Shown in pieces: positions 20,912 to 31,910 of a stretch of 64,000 nucleotides of DNA. How positions within the stretch are numbered: position 1 is the stretch's first letter; the number at the start of each line of letters is the position of its first letter. The stretch comes from Haematobia irritans. Taxonomy: Eukaryota > Arthropoda > Insecta > Diptera > Muscidae. The position numbers and the translations under genes are program-made. The notes under the pieces were generated by a model. The model was not told the DNA's origin. It saw only the letters and a list, made by a program, of their open reading frames with translations, and did not search any database. The stretch covers positions 76,337,003 through 76,401,002 of the forward strand of contig NC_134398.1 of the NCBI RefSeq assembly GCF_050003625.1, in the 5' to 3' direction.

Positions 20912-21234
20912 TCAGACGTCCACCCGTATGGCCTGGGACTGACCTGCAACAATTTATGACATTGTATCAGTTTGAAATTGATTTTTGTCGATAAATTCGT
21001 CACAATAATTTGCTATTGTGAATCGAAGAAGCGTCACTTTATCAAAGTACAATCAGGCAACATCGGTGCGTCTTGCACTGATGAGATGTTCTGGATAGAA
21101 CACCAGTGCAACGATGTTCTGGATAGCCCATACAAATGTTGCATCCAGTGCTAAAAGAAAACAGCCCTAATAATAGAATGATGTTGATTTACAAGTGGCA
21201 AGTTACATGTTGCAGCGTCTATCAGCCAATGCTT

Positions 21235-21371
21235 TTATTCTCGATGGAGGCAGCGTGTCTGTAAAATATCTGAAAACAATCACTTTATTCCATTTGGAAA
21301 GTTAAAAATTGTTCACCAATAACCGTTTACAATTTTGAGCGAAATAACTATGTTTTCAGCACTTCATTGTC
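21235..21371 (+). repeat. Dispersed repeat X, copy 2
   Basis: Starts at GAGGCAGCGTGTCTG and ends at CTTCATTGTCG; aligned by eye with 23219-23347 it is clearly homologous throughout with scattered substitutions. It lies left of the LINE fragment in direct orientation to copy 3. Confidence 0.8.
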
Positions 21372-21509
21372 GATTTTATTTAAATAAATTATAAAAAGCT
21401 AGTTGTGCTTGGTGTTTCACAAAACATAAAATGGCTCTTGTAACTATAGTGATGGCAAAATACTTTCATGTACATTTCATATTTTTTCATACGCTTCCCC
21501 ATCACAGTT

Positions 21510-22039
21510 GACGATTGTTGCAGTGTCACTTACGAGTCTGTGAGGAAATCGTGCAGGAAGCTCTTTAACAAAGCAAAGTCCACCAGAGCTCCTGTGGATT
21601 GGGACGCTTACAAGAAGAATCTGAGAGGATACAAGCGAGAACTGAGAAAGGCTCAGCATAACTCTTGGAATGATTACTGCAGCAGCATTGAGAATACGTC
21701 CGATGCTTCCAGACTACGGAAGGTGCTAGCATCCACGAGCTCAGGTTTCATTAAAACATCGGAGGGCATTTGGACAACGTCCAGTGAGGAGACGCTGGAG
21801 GTACTATTGGACACACATTTTCCCGGAAATCAGACGGTTGAACCATGCACTGGCGGTGCCACAGTAGCTCAGCGGTCGTTTCCTATCGAGGAAATTGTAT
21901 CAGAATCTAGAATAAAATGGACGTTAAATAGCTTTGGATCATTCAAATCCCCCGGACCTGATGGAATTACTCCGGCGGAGTTACAAGCGGTGGCTGACAG
22001 AATTATCCCCTGGTTGTCGGCGATATATATAGGATGTAT
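21510..22039 (+). pseudogene. LINE ORF2 fragment, region before RT and RT start
   Basis: The translation includes SCRKLFNKAKSTR, DAYKKNLRGYKRELRKAQ and WNDYCSSIE (the linker between endonuclease and RT) and then SFGSFKSPGPDGITPAELQ, the RT entry motif. The frame is cut at 22040 by the SINE and continues after its right target duplication. Confidence 0.75.
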
Positions 22040-22393
22040 ATGGGAGCCACCGTGGTGCAATGGTTAGCATGCCCGCCTTGCATACACAAGGTCGTGGGTT
22101 CGATTCCTGCTACGACCGAACACCAAAAAGTTTTTCAGCGGTGGATTATCCCACCTCAGTTATGCTGGTGACATTTCTGAGGGTTTCAAAGCTTCTCTAA
22201 GTGGTTTCATTGGAATGTGGAACGCCGTTCGGACTCGGCTATAAAAAGGAGGTCCCTTGTCATTGAGGTTAACATGGAATCGGGCAGCACTCAGTGATAA
22301 GCGAGAAGTTCACCACTGTGGTATCACAATGGACTGAATAGTCTAAGTGAGCCTGATACATCGGGCTGCCACATAACCTAACCTAACCTAACC
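22040..22393 (+). mobile_element. tRNA-derived SINE with (AACCT)n tail
   Basis: The head has RNA polymerase III boxes: A box TGGTGCAATGGTTAGCATGCC-like at about 22053 and B box GGTTCGATTCC at 22097-22107, with a cloverleaf-like arm CCTTG...CAAGG between. About 280 bases of tRNA-unrelated body follow, and the tail is AACCT repeated about four times (22372-22393). A 12-bp target duplication TATAGGATGTAT flanks it (22028-22039 and 22394-22405). The head looks most like a tRNA-Val-type sequence, but this is not certain. It was inserted in the RT of the LINE. Confidence 0.92.
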
Positions 22394-23218
22394 TATAGGA
22401 TGTATCAACAATATATTCCACGAAAGTTGAGAGAATCAAAAGTCGTTTTCATACCTAGCCTCTCACTCGAATGCGAAGGATTTCCGACCAATCAGCTTAT
22501 CATCATTCCTACTTAAGACTCTGGAGAGGATGATAGATACTTATCTTAGAACTAGCGTCGATTCAAGTTTGCTCTCGAAACGACAACATACATACTCGAA
22601 GGGCAGGTCTACTGAGACCGCATTACATGAACTAGTCAGCTTTATTGAAAGCTCACTATCTGTCAAAGAATACACAATCGTGGCATTTCTAGACATCGAA
22701 GGGGCGTTCAATAACGTCCATCCGAGCTCGATATTAAATGGACTGACAACTCTGAATGTTGATCCAGGTATACTTAGGCTGTTAGACGAACTTCTAAGGA
22801 AGAGACGCATTTCAGCCACACTAGGACAAGCAAACATACAAAGGTATGTGAACAGAGGTACTCCTCAAGGAGGAGTTCTATCACCTCTTCTTTGGAATGT
22901 TGCTATAAACGACTTTCTGGTTTCCCTAGAAAAAGAAAGGATACAAGTGGTGGCATACGCAGATGATGTGGCGCTAGCAGTCAGGGGAAAATTCCCATCA
23001 ACTGTTAGAGATATTATACAGAGAGCCCTCCGGATGACTGAGAAATGGGCGAAAGATAATGGTCTTGGGGTAAATCCTGCAAAGACAGAACTAGTCATGT
23101 ACTGCAAAGATCGCAAAACTCCCACGGTTAGGCCCACACTTCCCTTTAGGGAGTGTGCAAAATACCTTGGCGTTTTTTTGGACAGGAAGCTGAACTTTAA
23201 GCTTAATATTGAAGAAAG
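22394..23218 (+). pseudogene. LINE ORF2 fragment, RT fingers and palm
   Basis: After the SINE the frame resumes with a frameshifted stretch (NNIFHES, then DFRPISL, LLKTLERMIDTYLR) and is then open from 22530: GRSTETALHELV, VAFLDIEGAFNNV (first catalytic Asp), RGTPQGGVLSPLLW, VVAYADDVALAV (YADD) and AKYLGVFLDRKLNF. It ends in a KLNIEER block at about 23218, where repeat X begins. No endonuclease or C-terminal part remains. Confidence 0.8.
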
Positions 23219-23432
23219 GGAGGCAGCGTGTCTGGAAAAATATTTAAAAACGATCACTTTATTCCACTTGAAAAGTCAAAAATTGTACACCAATATATCT
23301 TTCACAATTTTACGCGAAATAACTATGTTTTCAGAACTTCATTGTCGTAAGTGCAATTATTAGGTGACTTTTTAGATAAATTTAGAACGACGCCAATAAG
23401 AGTCCCTTCAAACTATTAGAAATAGTGCATTT
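23219..23432 (+). repeat. Dispersed repeat X, copy 3 (longest)
   Basis: Bases 23219-23347 match copy 2, and 23352-23432 match 13731-13811. Only this copy has both parts joined in this order. The open frame of the LINE runs about 47 codons into it by chance. Confidence 0.75.
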
Positions 23433-23660
23433 TATACTATGTTCGAGTGTTCCGACTGTTCAAGTGTTCGAACTGGCAAAATAACGAAATTTCATAGATT
23501 TGAGGATTTAACAGCAGTTTGTAAATATATCAATACTAACACAAACCCGTATGTGCACACGAACAATCACATTCATCTATAAGGAAAATTGGGGCAGGGT
23601 TGCAAAAAGCTCATTTTTAGTACTAAAACCACAGTTGTACAAGGCAGTATAGGGGATTTG
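23433..23660. other. Short unassigned DNA
   Basis: Contains GTTCGAGTGTTCC and GTTCAAGTGTTCGAACTGG near 23441-23475, an imperfect direct and inverted word cluster. No gene or known repeat is recognised. Confidence 0.3.
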
Positions 23661-24540
23661 GAAAGTGATTTTGTTGAAATCCTCTACGAACCAGCTGATA
23701 TTTGCCTATTGCAAATCTACTGAGATCTAGGAGGATTTCGGCCATTTCCTCCCATTTACGAGGATTTCATCAATTAATCAAAATCAACAATCTTATATGA
23801 AAATTGAACCAGCAATATATACACATATTTTTAATTTTTTTGAAATTAATATTCCTGAATCTCATTGAAATTAATATATTTTTCCATTCGTGAGGAATAA
23901 TGATTTATTTCGTTGGAATAATTTATTGTGACTAGAGCGTCCAAAATCAAAGAAATTTACGAGAAAAAGAGGATGGGAGCAGCGATCTGAAATCAACAAA
24001 TCCTAAGAAGCATGGAATATAGTTCGAGACATGATCAAAGCGTCCAAGCGATTATAAATAATAGAATATTCACTTCTAAGTTATTGCTATGGTTATACCA
24101 TCCCAGCAAAAAATACTTCAGCAGTAAGAGTTTAGTTGCGCATTCTGGTATGCAATAAAGTAGTCAGTGCATCCACGCTGCATGTATCGGCGGCAATAAC
24201 GTAAACGAGTAATCAAACTAGTTTAGTGCTGTTTTCCTTCACGCCAACAATGCTATACTCAAGATTATATATCACTTCTGAGCAATATTTCTATTAAAAT
24301 GAGCAAGTATATCAGCGCTATATAGAAGCTGCTCTAAATCGGGACTTCGCCCACAAAAATCAGCGCTGATTCGGTTGTTTTGTAAGCAGTTGGTACTGCC
24401 TCTCTCCTTTACACTACGTTCGCACTAGGCACGAAATCCTCGTAAACGAGGATTTTGGCTGAAATCCTCCTTGATCTCAGTAGATTTACAATAGGCAATT
24501 ATCAGCTGGATCGTAGAGGATTTCAACAAAATCACTTTTT
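23661..24540. mobile_element. MITE-like element with ~108-bp terminal inverted repeats
   Basis: Bases 23661-23769 (starting GAAAGTGATTTTGTTGAAAT) are the approximate reverse complement of 24433-24540, with about ten differences visible. Shared words include CAGCTGATA, TTGCCTATTG and ATCTACTGAGATC. The centre is AT-rich and non-coding. The right end abuts the 3' end of the I-like LINE, and 23 bases of this same end recur at the second LINE copy (43924-43946). Confidence 0.75.
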
Positions 24541-24654
24541 TTTTCCTTTTGTGTAGTTCCGACAATGAGACGGTTTCTTCTTCCCATCATATGATGTAGA
24601 ACGCCATGGCTAATTGCGAGCCCCTAACTCGAGTCCATGTAAGAGGGTGTAGTA

Positions 24655-27600
24655 TCAAAGGCGGATGTTGATCTCACTGAGAAAATCATGTATTATTATA
24701 AGTTCCTCTAGACCGTATAGGGCAACAAATTCATCAAGTGTAGAACATTGTTCAATAAAGGGATAGTGTCTTCTCTTCATCAAGTATTTGTCACATTGAA
24801 ATATGATATGATTCGCAGTTTCAGCAACACCACATCGCTCACATTCATTTGTATCAAATACTCCCATGTCGGCCAAAGTAGATTTACAAAAACAATGGTT
24901 GCTCAAAATCCGATTCAAAGTTTTAACTATTACCGGGTCATGTCCCTTTCCATCAAACCATGGACGTCTCAAGGCATTTGGAAAGATTTTAAAGTAATGC
25001 GAGTCCGCCCTTACGGCAATTGCTGCATACTCAGCCGACCATTCGTTCCACAACTGTTCTTCTATCTTGGTTATTGCATCTTTTATGGTCCACTTTTCCT
25101 CACTCGGTATACCGGAAATACATGCCTCTCGAGCAGCTGTATCTACAGTTTCATTGGGGGGTATATTACAGTGGTTGGGAATGAAGTGAAACTCAATAGG
25201 AGATTCAAATTCTTCCGCCAGTAGCTTGATGTCATCGATTATGAAGTTTTTATGTGAGCTTCCACTTGGAGCCATCATGCCACTCAAGTTGTCAGTGAGT
25301 ATGGCTATTTTCTTGTAATCGGATTGTATGGCGAACTCCATCGTCTTTTTAAAAGCCAACAGCTCGGCCGACATAGACGAAAATTTTTTAGGCGTTCGAG
25401 ATTTCTTTATTAGCCCGGATTCGTGATGTAAAAAGGCATATCCGGTTGTCCCAGCCATAATAGAACCATCGGTAAAAAAAATTTGAAAGTTCCCCTCTTT
25501 AAGACTTTCCATTTTCACGTTGAAAAGCGTTTTGATGACCTGCGGACTTGCCTCACTCTTTTTCCTCGCCGTATTTCCGAAGAAATCATTGTTCAGTCTT
25601 ATTTTCCCAGAAGGCCCGCTAAGGATTTTGGTTCTGCCAATGTCGTCAACTATATACTCAAATTTTTCATAAGCCTTTCCATAACTCGTCTTACTTGCAA
25701 GAGTATTACCGCGAACTACTTCTATACCCGGCAAGCCATATGCAGCCGATTTCACTAATTCCTTAGCAGTTGCAAACTCAAACCTGCGGCCAGGAGGTAG
25801 CTCCGCTGCCATGTGATAAAGTATTATCGAGTTCGTGGACCTAATCAACCCCAATGACTTGCGTAAAAAATTGTTTTGACATCTTGTCAGCTTTTTATCA
25901 GATGTCTTTGTAAGGTTTGATAGTACAGCAGCACCGTATTCGATTTTCGAAAGTGCGAAAGCTGTAGAAGTGTAACGATCTCGTCGGATCAACTCCAAAA
26001 GTACACCCACTTAAGATCTTCAGGAAATTACATTTCCGGTCAACTGCAGCTATTGTTCTGTCAATGTGGTCACCCATAGACCCATTTGGTGTTATCATCA
26101 TACCCAGAAATTTAATTTTGTTGTCCTGATTCAAATCCGTACCATCTATGTTCATCTGGAGATTGCGTGGCCTAGTGCTGAAATGCACAATATTTGTCTT
26201 GGACATGTTGAATCGTAAATTGAGTGCCTCACATCCATTACGGAATTCAACGATTTTCTGCCTCAATCTGGACTTAGCTGCAGCGAAATTCCGATTGAAG
26301 ACTAGTATGAAAAAGTCGTCAGCAAATTGAAATAGGGTGGTGTCTTCATCATTTATTCCGTGTAGGTTTCTGGTTTATAAGTTAAACAGCGTGGGGCTCA
26401 AACTGCTGCTCTGAGCCAAACCATTTCTAATTTCCACTGTGTGACTTCCCAGGATCAGTCGCCTCTTCTTATTAAAATCTAGAATCCATTGAATCACGTG
26501 ACTATTAAATCCCATTCTGAACATGCTTATTGCCAATTTCTCAACACTGACGCAGTCATATGCCTTTTCAACATCCACACACATACCGAGAATATAGTTT
26601 CCTTCAGATTTCTTACTTTTGATTGTACCCATCAGGTCGTTAACGCAATTCGAAGTAAATCTGCCACTTCTGAAGGCATATGATCTGTCCGGTATCAATT
26701 TCACCCTATAAATATGATCTTCGATGTTCTCCTTCAGCTGCGCCTCCAATATCTTAAAAGGGGTGCACAAAAGTGCTATCGGTCGATAATTTTCAATTTT
26801 CGACAAATCCTTTCCCGCCTTTGGGATAGGTGCCACACGTATGCACCGCCATTTCTGAGGTACAATGCCACTAGCCCAAATATGGCATAAGTGGTAAAAA
26901 AAATTTTCTAATGCCTTCCTGACTTAGATTCATGATCATGCCATTTTGTGATTTGATCAGGTCCGGCCGAAGAGCGTGGACTTCTCCCTTTCAAATATTT
27001 GTCGAAATTATCATAGCTGAGGGTTGGCCTGGTGTCGGACGTAGCACCCATGAATACCCTGGGTGTGTTACCCCGACAACCATGCCCGTCGCTAATTTAT
27101 CCAAGTACTGCATCTTTTGCTCATCATTCCAAGAGCTATTCGGGACCTTCTCCATTTTATATTTCTTTAAAATTCTAATCCTATTCCAAACTGCACCAAT
27201 AGGCGTAGAGCCTGAAATCTCGCTCAGAAAACCATTGAAATTCATTCTCTTCCTCTTTTGCGTGTATGACCGAAACTCCTCATCCGCCTCGGATAATTCC
27301 CAGCAATTGACTGGTGTTCTGTATGAATAATATTTCTGACGAGCGGCACTCCTGATTCTAAAGAGCCTAGAGCACTTCTCGTCCCACCAAGGCTTCGGTA
27401 CGTGGAACCTGCCAGTGTTTGATACAGAGGTATTGTTCCTGATGATGGACTGAACATTTCTGTTGAATTCGTCAATGTCATTCCCAATCTCACACGTAGC
27501 CATGTCCCTGAGTACGCCTGGGAAACTGATTCTGGAACATGATTTGGACCTTGACGAATAGCTCGTATTTTCTACTATGATCGGAAGGTGATTACTATTC

Positions 27601-28221
27601 GTGATTTTAGTCTTAATGGCTCTCCAAGTATAATTTGACAGGCCCTCCCTTACGAAAGTCACATCAATCGCCGAATGTTGTGATTCGCTGACACTAAATG
27701 TAGGACTGCCATCGTTAATACATATTAATTCAGAGTGTCTCACAATTTCACTGAGAATATCTCCATTTGCATCTGACCGAGTATTTCCCCATGAAGCCGA
27801 CTTAGCATTAAGATCGCCCGCCACAATCATAGGGCCCTTTACAGCGCCTATTCGCCCCATTATGGACTTCACGATGGTGCGAAAATCCCCGGATCGGGTG
27901 TTTGGTGGAATATATGCCACGATGAGACTGAAATTCTTCTTCAAGTTCAGAGTCGATATGCCTATCGCCTCAATGCCCTTGGCAAAACCGATGATAGAGT
28001 AGCGAATGTCTCTTCTGCAGTATATGCCTACACCACCGAAGCCATCCGCTCAGTTTCTGGAAATAAAGTCATAGTTGCATAGACTGGTCGAAGAATTTCC
28101 CCTGACCCACGTCTCACAGCAGTGCGAAATCTATCTCGTTTCTTTCTAACAACATTTCTAGTGCGTCCTTGTTTTCATCTTTGTTGAGACTTTGTATGTT
28201 ATATTGGAGTATTTTCACCAT
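24655..28221 (-). pseudogene. I-like ORF2: endonuclease-RT-RNase H, copy 1 (frameshifted)
   Basis: ATG at 28221 starts VKILQYNIQSLN. A frameshift after DFALL (28114) and a stop near 28050 break the endonuclease, which continues as AYIPPNT, VAGDLNAKSASWGN and SNHLPII (Asn where SDH is usual). RT follows: PIPKAGKDL, NYRPIALL, CVDVEKAYDCV, NGLAQSSSLSPTL, FADDFF. An extra frameshift at about 27070 is private to this copy. RNase H (25480-25080) keeps FFTDGS, MSAELLAF, ILTDN and the HFIPNH...ETVD block. A C-terminal Cys/His motif (CERCG...H-x4-C) ends the protein. Intact I-type ORF2 proteins act in target-primed reverse transcription. Confidence 0.85.
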
Positions 28222-28254
28222 AATAAGTTGAATTTTAATTTTTTGTTTAGCTCT

Positions 28255-29307
28255 CCAATTCAGTGACACGATGCATTTCTGCTCTGGCAATGGCCGTACC
28301 ATTCGGACTGATGTATGTTTCCTCACAGTTCAGTGCCTCTAGCTATCTTGGAATACTAGCTATCTTGGAATACGGATGCCTTGCATGCAGCATCCTCGCC
28401 GAATTCATAGCCTCATTGCTGATTTCCTTATTTCGGTTTGAACTGCCTCTGCCTCTGTGATGGTCCTGAATTCGGGGAAAACCACCACCTACCTCCTCAT
28501 CGAGCAGGCTGGATCTATTCGTAAGTACTGGGGAGTATTTAGCTCTGGCCTCTCTGAATGATAAGTTTTCCATCGTCAGGTGCGTTTTATCTCGAATGCC
28601 TTTTCCCTAGCTGGACAGTTGCGATCAGTGGGTACATGATCACCCTTGCAGTTGGTACAAACAATCTTCTCCACACATGGGTCCTTTTCTGTATGCGGTT
28701 GGAAGCAGCCTCTGCGACATGCCATGGCTTGTTTGCAATGCTGGGCATAGTGGTTAAAACGAAAACAGTTATAACACTGACCAAAAGATACGAAGGTCTT
28801 GACTGGGTATCTCAAGCCGTGTCTCAGTTCTTTTCCAAAGAATATTATCTCGCCGGGGACCTTCGTACCTTTAAAGAGGATCTTCACACGTTCCGTGGGC
28901 ACCCTTTTGTCCTCACCTACCCTCCGAGTCACTCTGAACATGTCCAAAACAACGCCATTTGTCTGAATGTCATCTCTTAATTCATCAATTGTGTATTCCA
29001 CAGGCACTTCATACAAGATACCCATCTTTGCAACAAAATGGGCAAAAATCTTAGGTTGAAACCCAGCAGCTACAATGTTTTCATTATTGACAAAATTGTT
29101 TGCCGAATAATGATCTTTGAACGTAACTTTCGCCCTGCCATACCCAATCTTGGATACCTCCAACATATTTCCTATCGACAGTGCCCTCGCAACTCTCATA
29201 AACGCCAGCACGTTCATTGATCTGTGGGCTCTTGCGTCGCTTATTGTATCAACATACACCATGAATTCACCGACATGCTGTTCATCGTAGAAAAACTTGT
29301 TCTCATA
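28255..29307 (-). pseudogene. I-like ORF1, main part (copy 1)
   Basis: The frame from 29307 to 28576 gives an RRM-like middle (MNVLAFMRVARALSIG, YGRAKVTFKD) and three Cys/His boxes: CYNCFRFNHYAQHC, CRRGCFQPHTEKDPC and CTNCKGDHVPTDRNC. A frameshift at about 28573 moves the frame to a Gln/Arg/Gly-rich tail (28573-28343), and a 17-bp tandem duplication (TAGCTATCTTGGAATAC twice, about 28341-28374) breaks it again near the end. Both lesions are also in copy 2. The protein would coat the element RNA. The first part of ORF1 lies at 31606-31910 beyond the inserted element. Confidence 0.8.
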
Positions 29308-31605
29308 CACCCAGAAAAAAGTGACCCCTTCTTTAAGTTAAAATGAACTCATTGTGAAGAAAGTTGAACTTCGTATAGCGCCAAAGACATTTTTATTTGT
29401 TTGAACGATGTGATTTTCGTAGAAATTAGGTATAATGCATTCCATATATTAGTTAACATTTTCCTATATTTATGTACCACAATACTACAGAATGAAAAAA
29501 TTTAACTGATTTGAATTCATATATGGAATGATTTTATTGAAATTTTTTCATTCATTTGGACAAATCTTACATATTTGTGGTAAAACTTTTACTTCATAAT
29601 TAGAACTGCTTACCTTCGTTTTAAATACAATTTTATTTATTTATATAAGCAATTTTATCTTCAAAAAAAGACATGTTTTATTAATATATTGAATATATTT
29701 ATTAAGAATCAACAGCATCGACTGTCCTTGAAATATTAGTTTATTATTCAACTATTTCCAATTTCCATGTGATATTATCAACTGTAAAACACACTTTTTC
29801 TTCTTCTTGTACTTTTCACTTTTAATAAGTTGCTGCCTAACGATTTAAATACCTACAAATATAAAAAATCATAAACCATTTTTGTTACAAAAGGTTAGCG
29901 TCACTGAATATTACCTGATAATTGAAGATTCCAAAATGAAGACAAATGAAAGGGTTGTTATTCTGCTGGTGTTTTCTTTCTTTATACACCATGACGAACA
30001 TTGATAAATTTATTTTCAAACAAGTATATACGGCCGTAAGTTCGGCCAGGCCGAAGCTTATGTACCCTCCACCATGGATTGCGCAGAAACTTCTACTGAA
30101 ACCGATGGCAAGGTATCTTAAAACTTCCTAACAACGTAATATATACCACATAGTCCATACGTGGTATATATTAATCTACAAAAGGGCCGATAAAATACGT
30201 ATATAATTAAGTTTAAAGTTTCTATAGAAATAAAATTTTGACAAAATAAAATTTTGACAACATTTTCTATAGAAGTAAAATTTTGACAAAATTTTCTATA
30301 AAAATAAAATTTTGAAAAAATTTTCTATAGAAATAAAATTTTGACAAGCATGGGGATTAGCGGCCTTATACTAACACCACGTTGCAAATTTCAACCGGAT
30401 CGGATGAATTTTGCTCCTCCAAGAGGCTCCGGAGATCAAATCTGGGGAACGGTTTATATGGTGGCTATATATAATTAAGGATCGATATGGACCAATTCTT
30501 GCATGTTTGTTAGAGACCACATTCTAACACCATGTTCCAAATTTCAACCGGATCGGATGAATTTTGCTCTTCCAAGAGGCTCCGGAGGACAAATCTGGGG
30601 ATCGATTTATATGGGGGCTATATATAATTATGGACCGATATGGACCAATTCTTGCATGGTTGTTAGAGACTATATACTAACACCATGTACCAAATTTCAA
30701 CCGGATCGGATGAAATTTGCTTCTCTTAGAGCAATCGCAAGCCAAATTTGGGGGTCCGTTTATATGGGGGCTATACGTAAAAGTGGACCGATATAGACCA
30801 ATTTTTGCATGGTTGTTAGAGATCATATACTAACACTATGTACCAAATTTCAGCCGGATCGGATGAAATTTGCTTCTCTTAGAGGCCTCACAAGCCAAAT
30901 TTGGGGGTCCGTTTATATGGGGGCTATACGTAAAAGTGGACCGATATGGCCCATTTGCAATACCATCCGACCTACATCAATAACAACTACTTGTGCCAAG
31001 TTTCAAGTCGATAGCTTGTTTCGTTCGGAAGTTAGCGTGATTTCAACAGACGGACGGACGGACGGACATGCTCAGATCGACTCAGAATTTCACCACGACC
31101 CAGAATATATATACTTTATGGGGTCTTAAAGCAATATTTCGATGTGTTACAAACGGAATGACGAAGTTAATATACCCCCATCCTATGGTGGAGGGTATAA
31201 AAACGAACATTTTTTCTCACTAATTTAAAATAACTAATTTAAAATAACGTATACCACAACAACGCGATTCCAACTAAAAAAACAACCCACGCGCAAACAT
31301 GTCGATACACCCACGCGCAAACACATCGATTACGATGACAGGTATCGATTACAGGTAACAATAGAAATATAGGAAAATTTCCTATATTCTAACAAGTGTG
31401 TTTCCTTAAGTTTTGAAAGGATTGCATTCCATGCCTTATTCTAGTTAATGAACTATTCCTAACTGCTTACAGTTTAGGATTTTTTTTGCTGAAACGAGTA
31501 AATTTTATTATTTCTCACAAAAATTTACATTAATGGTAATAAAATGGATAAACCATATTGGTGAAAATTTTTTCCTTTAGTTTCGAAGGCACTTTTTTCT
31601 GGGTG
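29308..31605. mobile_element. TIR DNA element (CACCCAGAAAAAAGTG ends) in ORF1, TA target site, copy 1
   Basis: The left end CACCCAGAAAAAAGTG is matched by its reverse complement at 31590-31605, and TA lies outside both ends (29306-29307 and 31606-31607), the target duplication of Tc1/mariner-type elements. Joining the flanks at one TA keeps the ORF1 frame open. No transposase is present. The outer parts (29330-30020 and 31204-31590) are AT-rich, and the middle is a nested tandem-repeat element (30021-31203). Related termini occur at 37173-37684. Confidence 0.75.
30021..31203 (+). mobile_element. CAAGTATATACGGCCG repeat element, copy A1
   Basis: It begins CAAGTATATACGGCCGTAAG with TACCCTCCACCAT just inside, and ends ATGGTGGAGGGTATAAAAA, so the ends are inverted relatives. 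Inside are a short 29-bp minisatellite (TTCTATAGAAATAAAA core, 30215-30345), about four 153-bp tandem units (phrase CCGGATCGGATGAA, 30360-30960), and GACG repeats (31050-31066). The architecture parallels the TATACCC element at 6344 and mini-me/DINE-1-type elements. The ends are confirmed by the empty-site comparison at 50545. Confidence 0.75.
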
Positions 31606-31910
31606 TAGCTACTCTTGTAGCCTGCCGGAATGATCGCTTTCCCAACATTCGTAGCTCCTTCTACATTATACATCTTCCGATTTTTAGAGCTCCTAGAACG
31701 ACTCACACTTCTGGAGCGCACACTGTCAACAGCATTCACATAATCCCCCAAGGGGACGCCGCCATTCACCACCTCCACATCATTCTTCGGACGTTTACGT
31801 TGCTCCTTTTCTCTCTCCTTTTTCCTCCTTCTGTTCGAGGCCTCCTTTAGAGACACTGCCTCCCCAGGCGGAGGGGGGTCAAGCACAACCCCCTCCATCC
31901 TCCAACCCAA
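31606..31910 (-). pseudogene. I-like ORF1, N-terminal part (copy 1)
   Basis: The frame from 31910 starts MGWRMEGVVLDPPPPGEA, followed by a Lys/Arg/Glu-rich stretch and an Arg/Ser run (VRSRSVSRSRSSKNRK), typical of ORF1 N-termini, to IIPAGYKSSY at the insertion point. The frame beyond 31605 is read-through into the TIR element and not real. The second Met may be the native start. Confidence 0.75.

Larger units (their letters stand above)
13964..21168. mobile_element. 7.2-kb TIR-flanked composite element, non-autonomous, class uncertain
   Basis: The left end AGGGCTGTTTTCTTTTA plus 9 more bases (13964-13989) matches the reverse complement of 21143-21168 with one mismatch. AAT lies immediately outside both ends (13961-13963 and 21169-21171), a probable 3-bp target duplication as in PIF/Harbinger-type elements. 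The left end also folds on itself, because TAAAAGAAAACAG recurs at about 14018. Inside I find no transposase; the contents are AT-rich DNA, a splice-signal-rich stretch, a 1.4-kb TIR element and two 242-bp MITEs. It could also be two unrelated ends of the same family bracketing other DNA. Confidence 0.5.
21480..23218 (+). mobile_element. R1/LOA/I-group LINE fragment, truncated at both ends
   Basis: Coding sequence of a plus-strand RT begins in the domain before the RT and stops abruptly in the palm-thumb boundary, with no 3' UTR or tail. It is interrupted by a SINE (22040-22393). On both sides lies repeat X, in the same orientation. The GTPQGGVLSPLLW form of the RT box is characteristic of the I/LOA/R1 assemblage. 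Confidence 0.75.

Noticed and set aside
22040..22115. A functional tRNA gene
   Set aside because: A and B boxes are present, but the sequence continues into a SINE body with a tail and a 12-bp target duplication, and the cloverleaf is degenerate.
24748..25224. 158-codon plus-strand frame (and its twin at 44154-44630)
   Set aside because: It is antisense to the RNase H domain of the I-like LINE and shows no family features.
28558..28980. 140-codon plus-strand frame (twin at 47917-48339)
   Set aside because: Antisense shadow of the ORF1 zinc-knuckle region.
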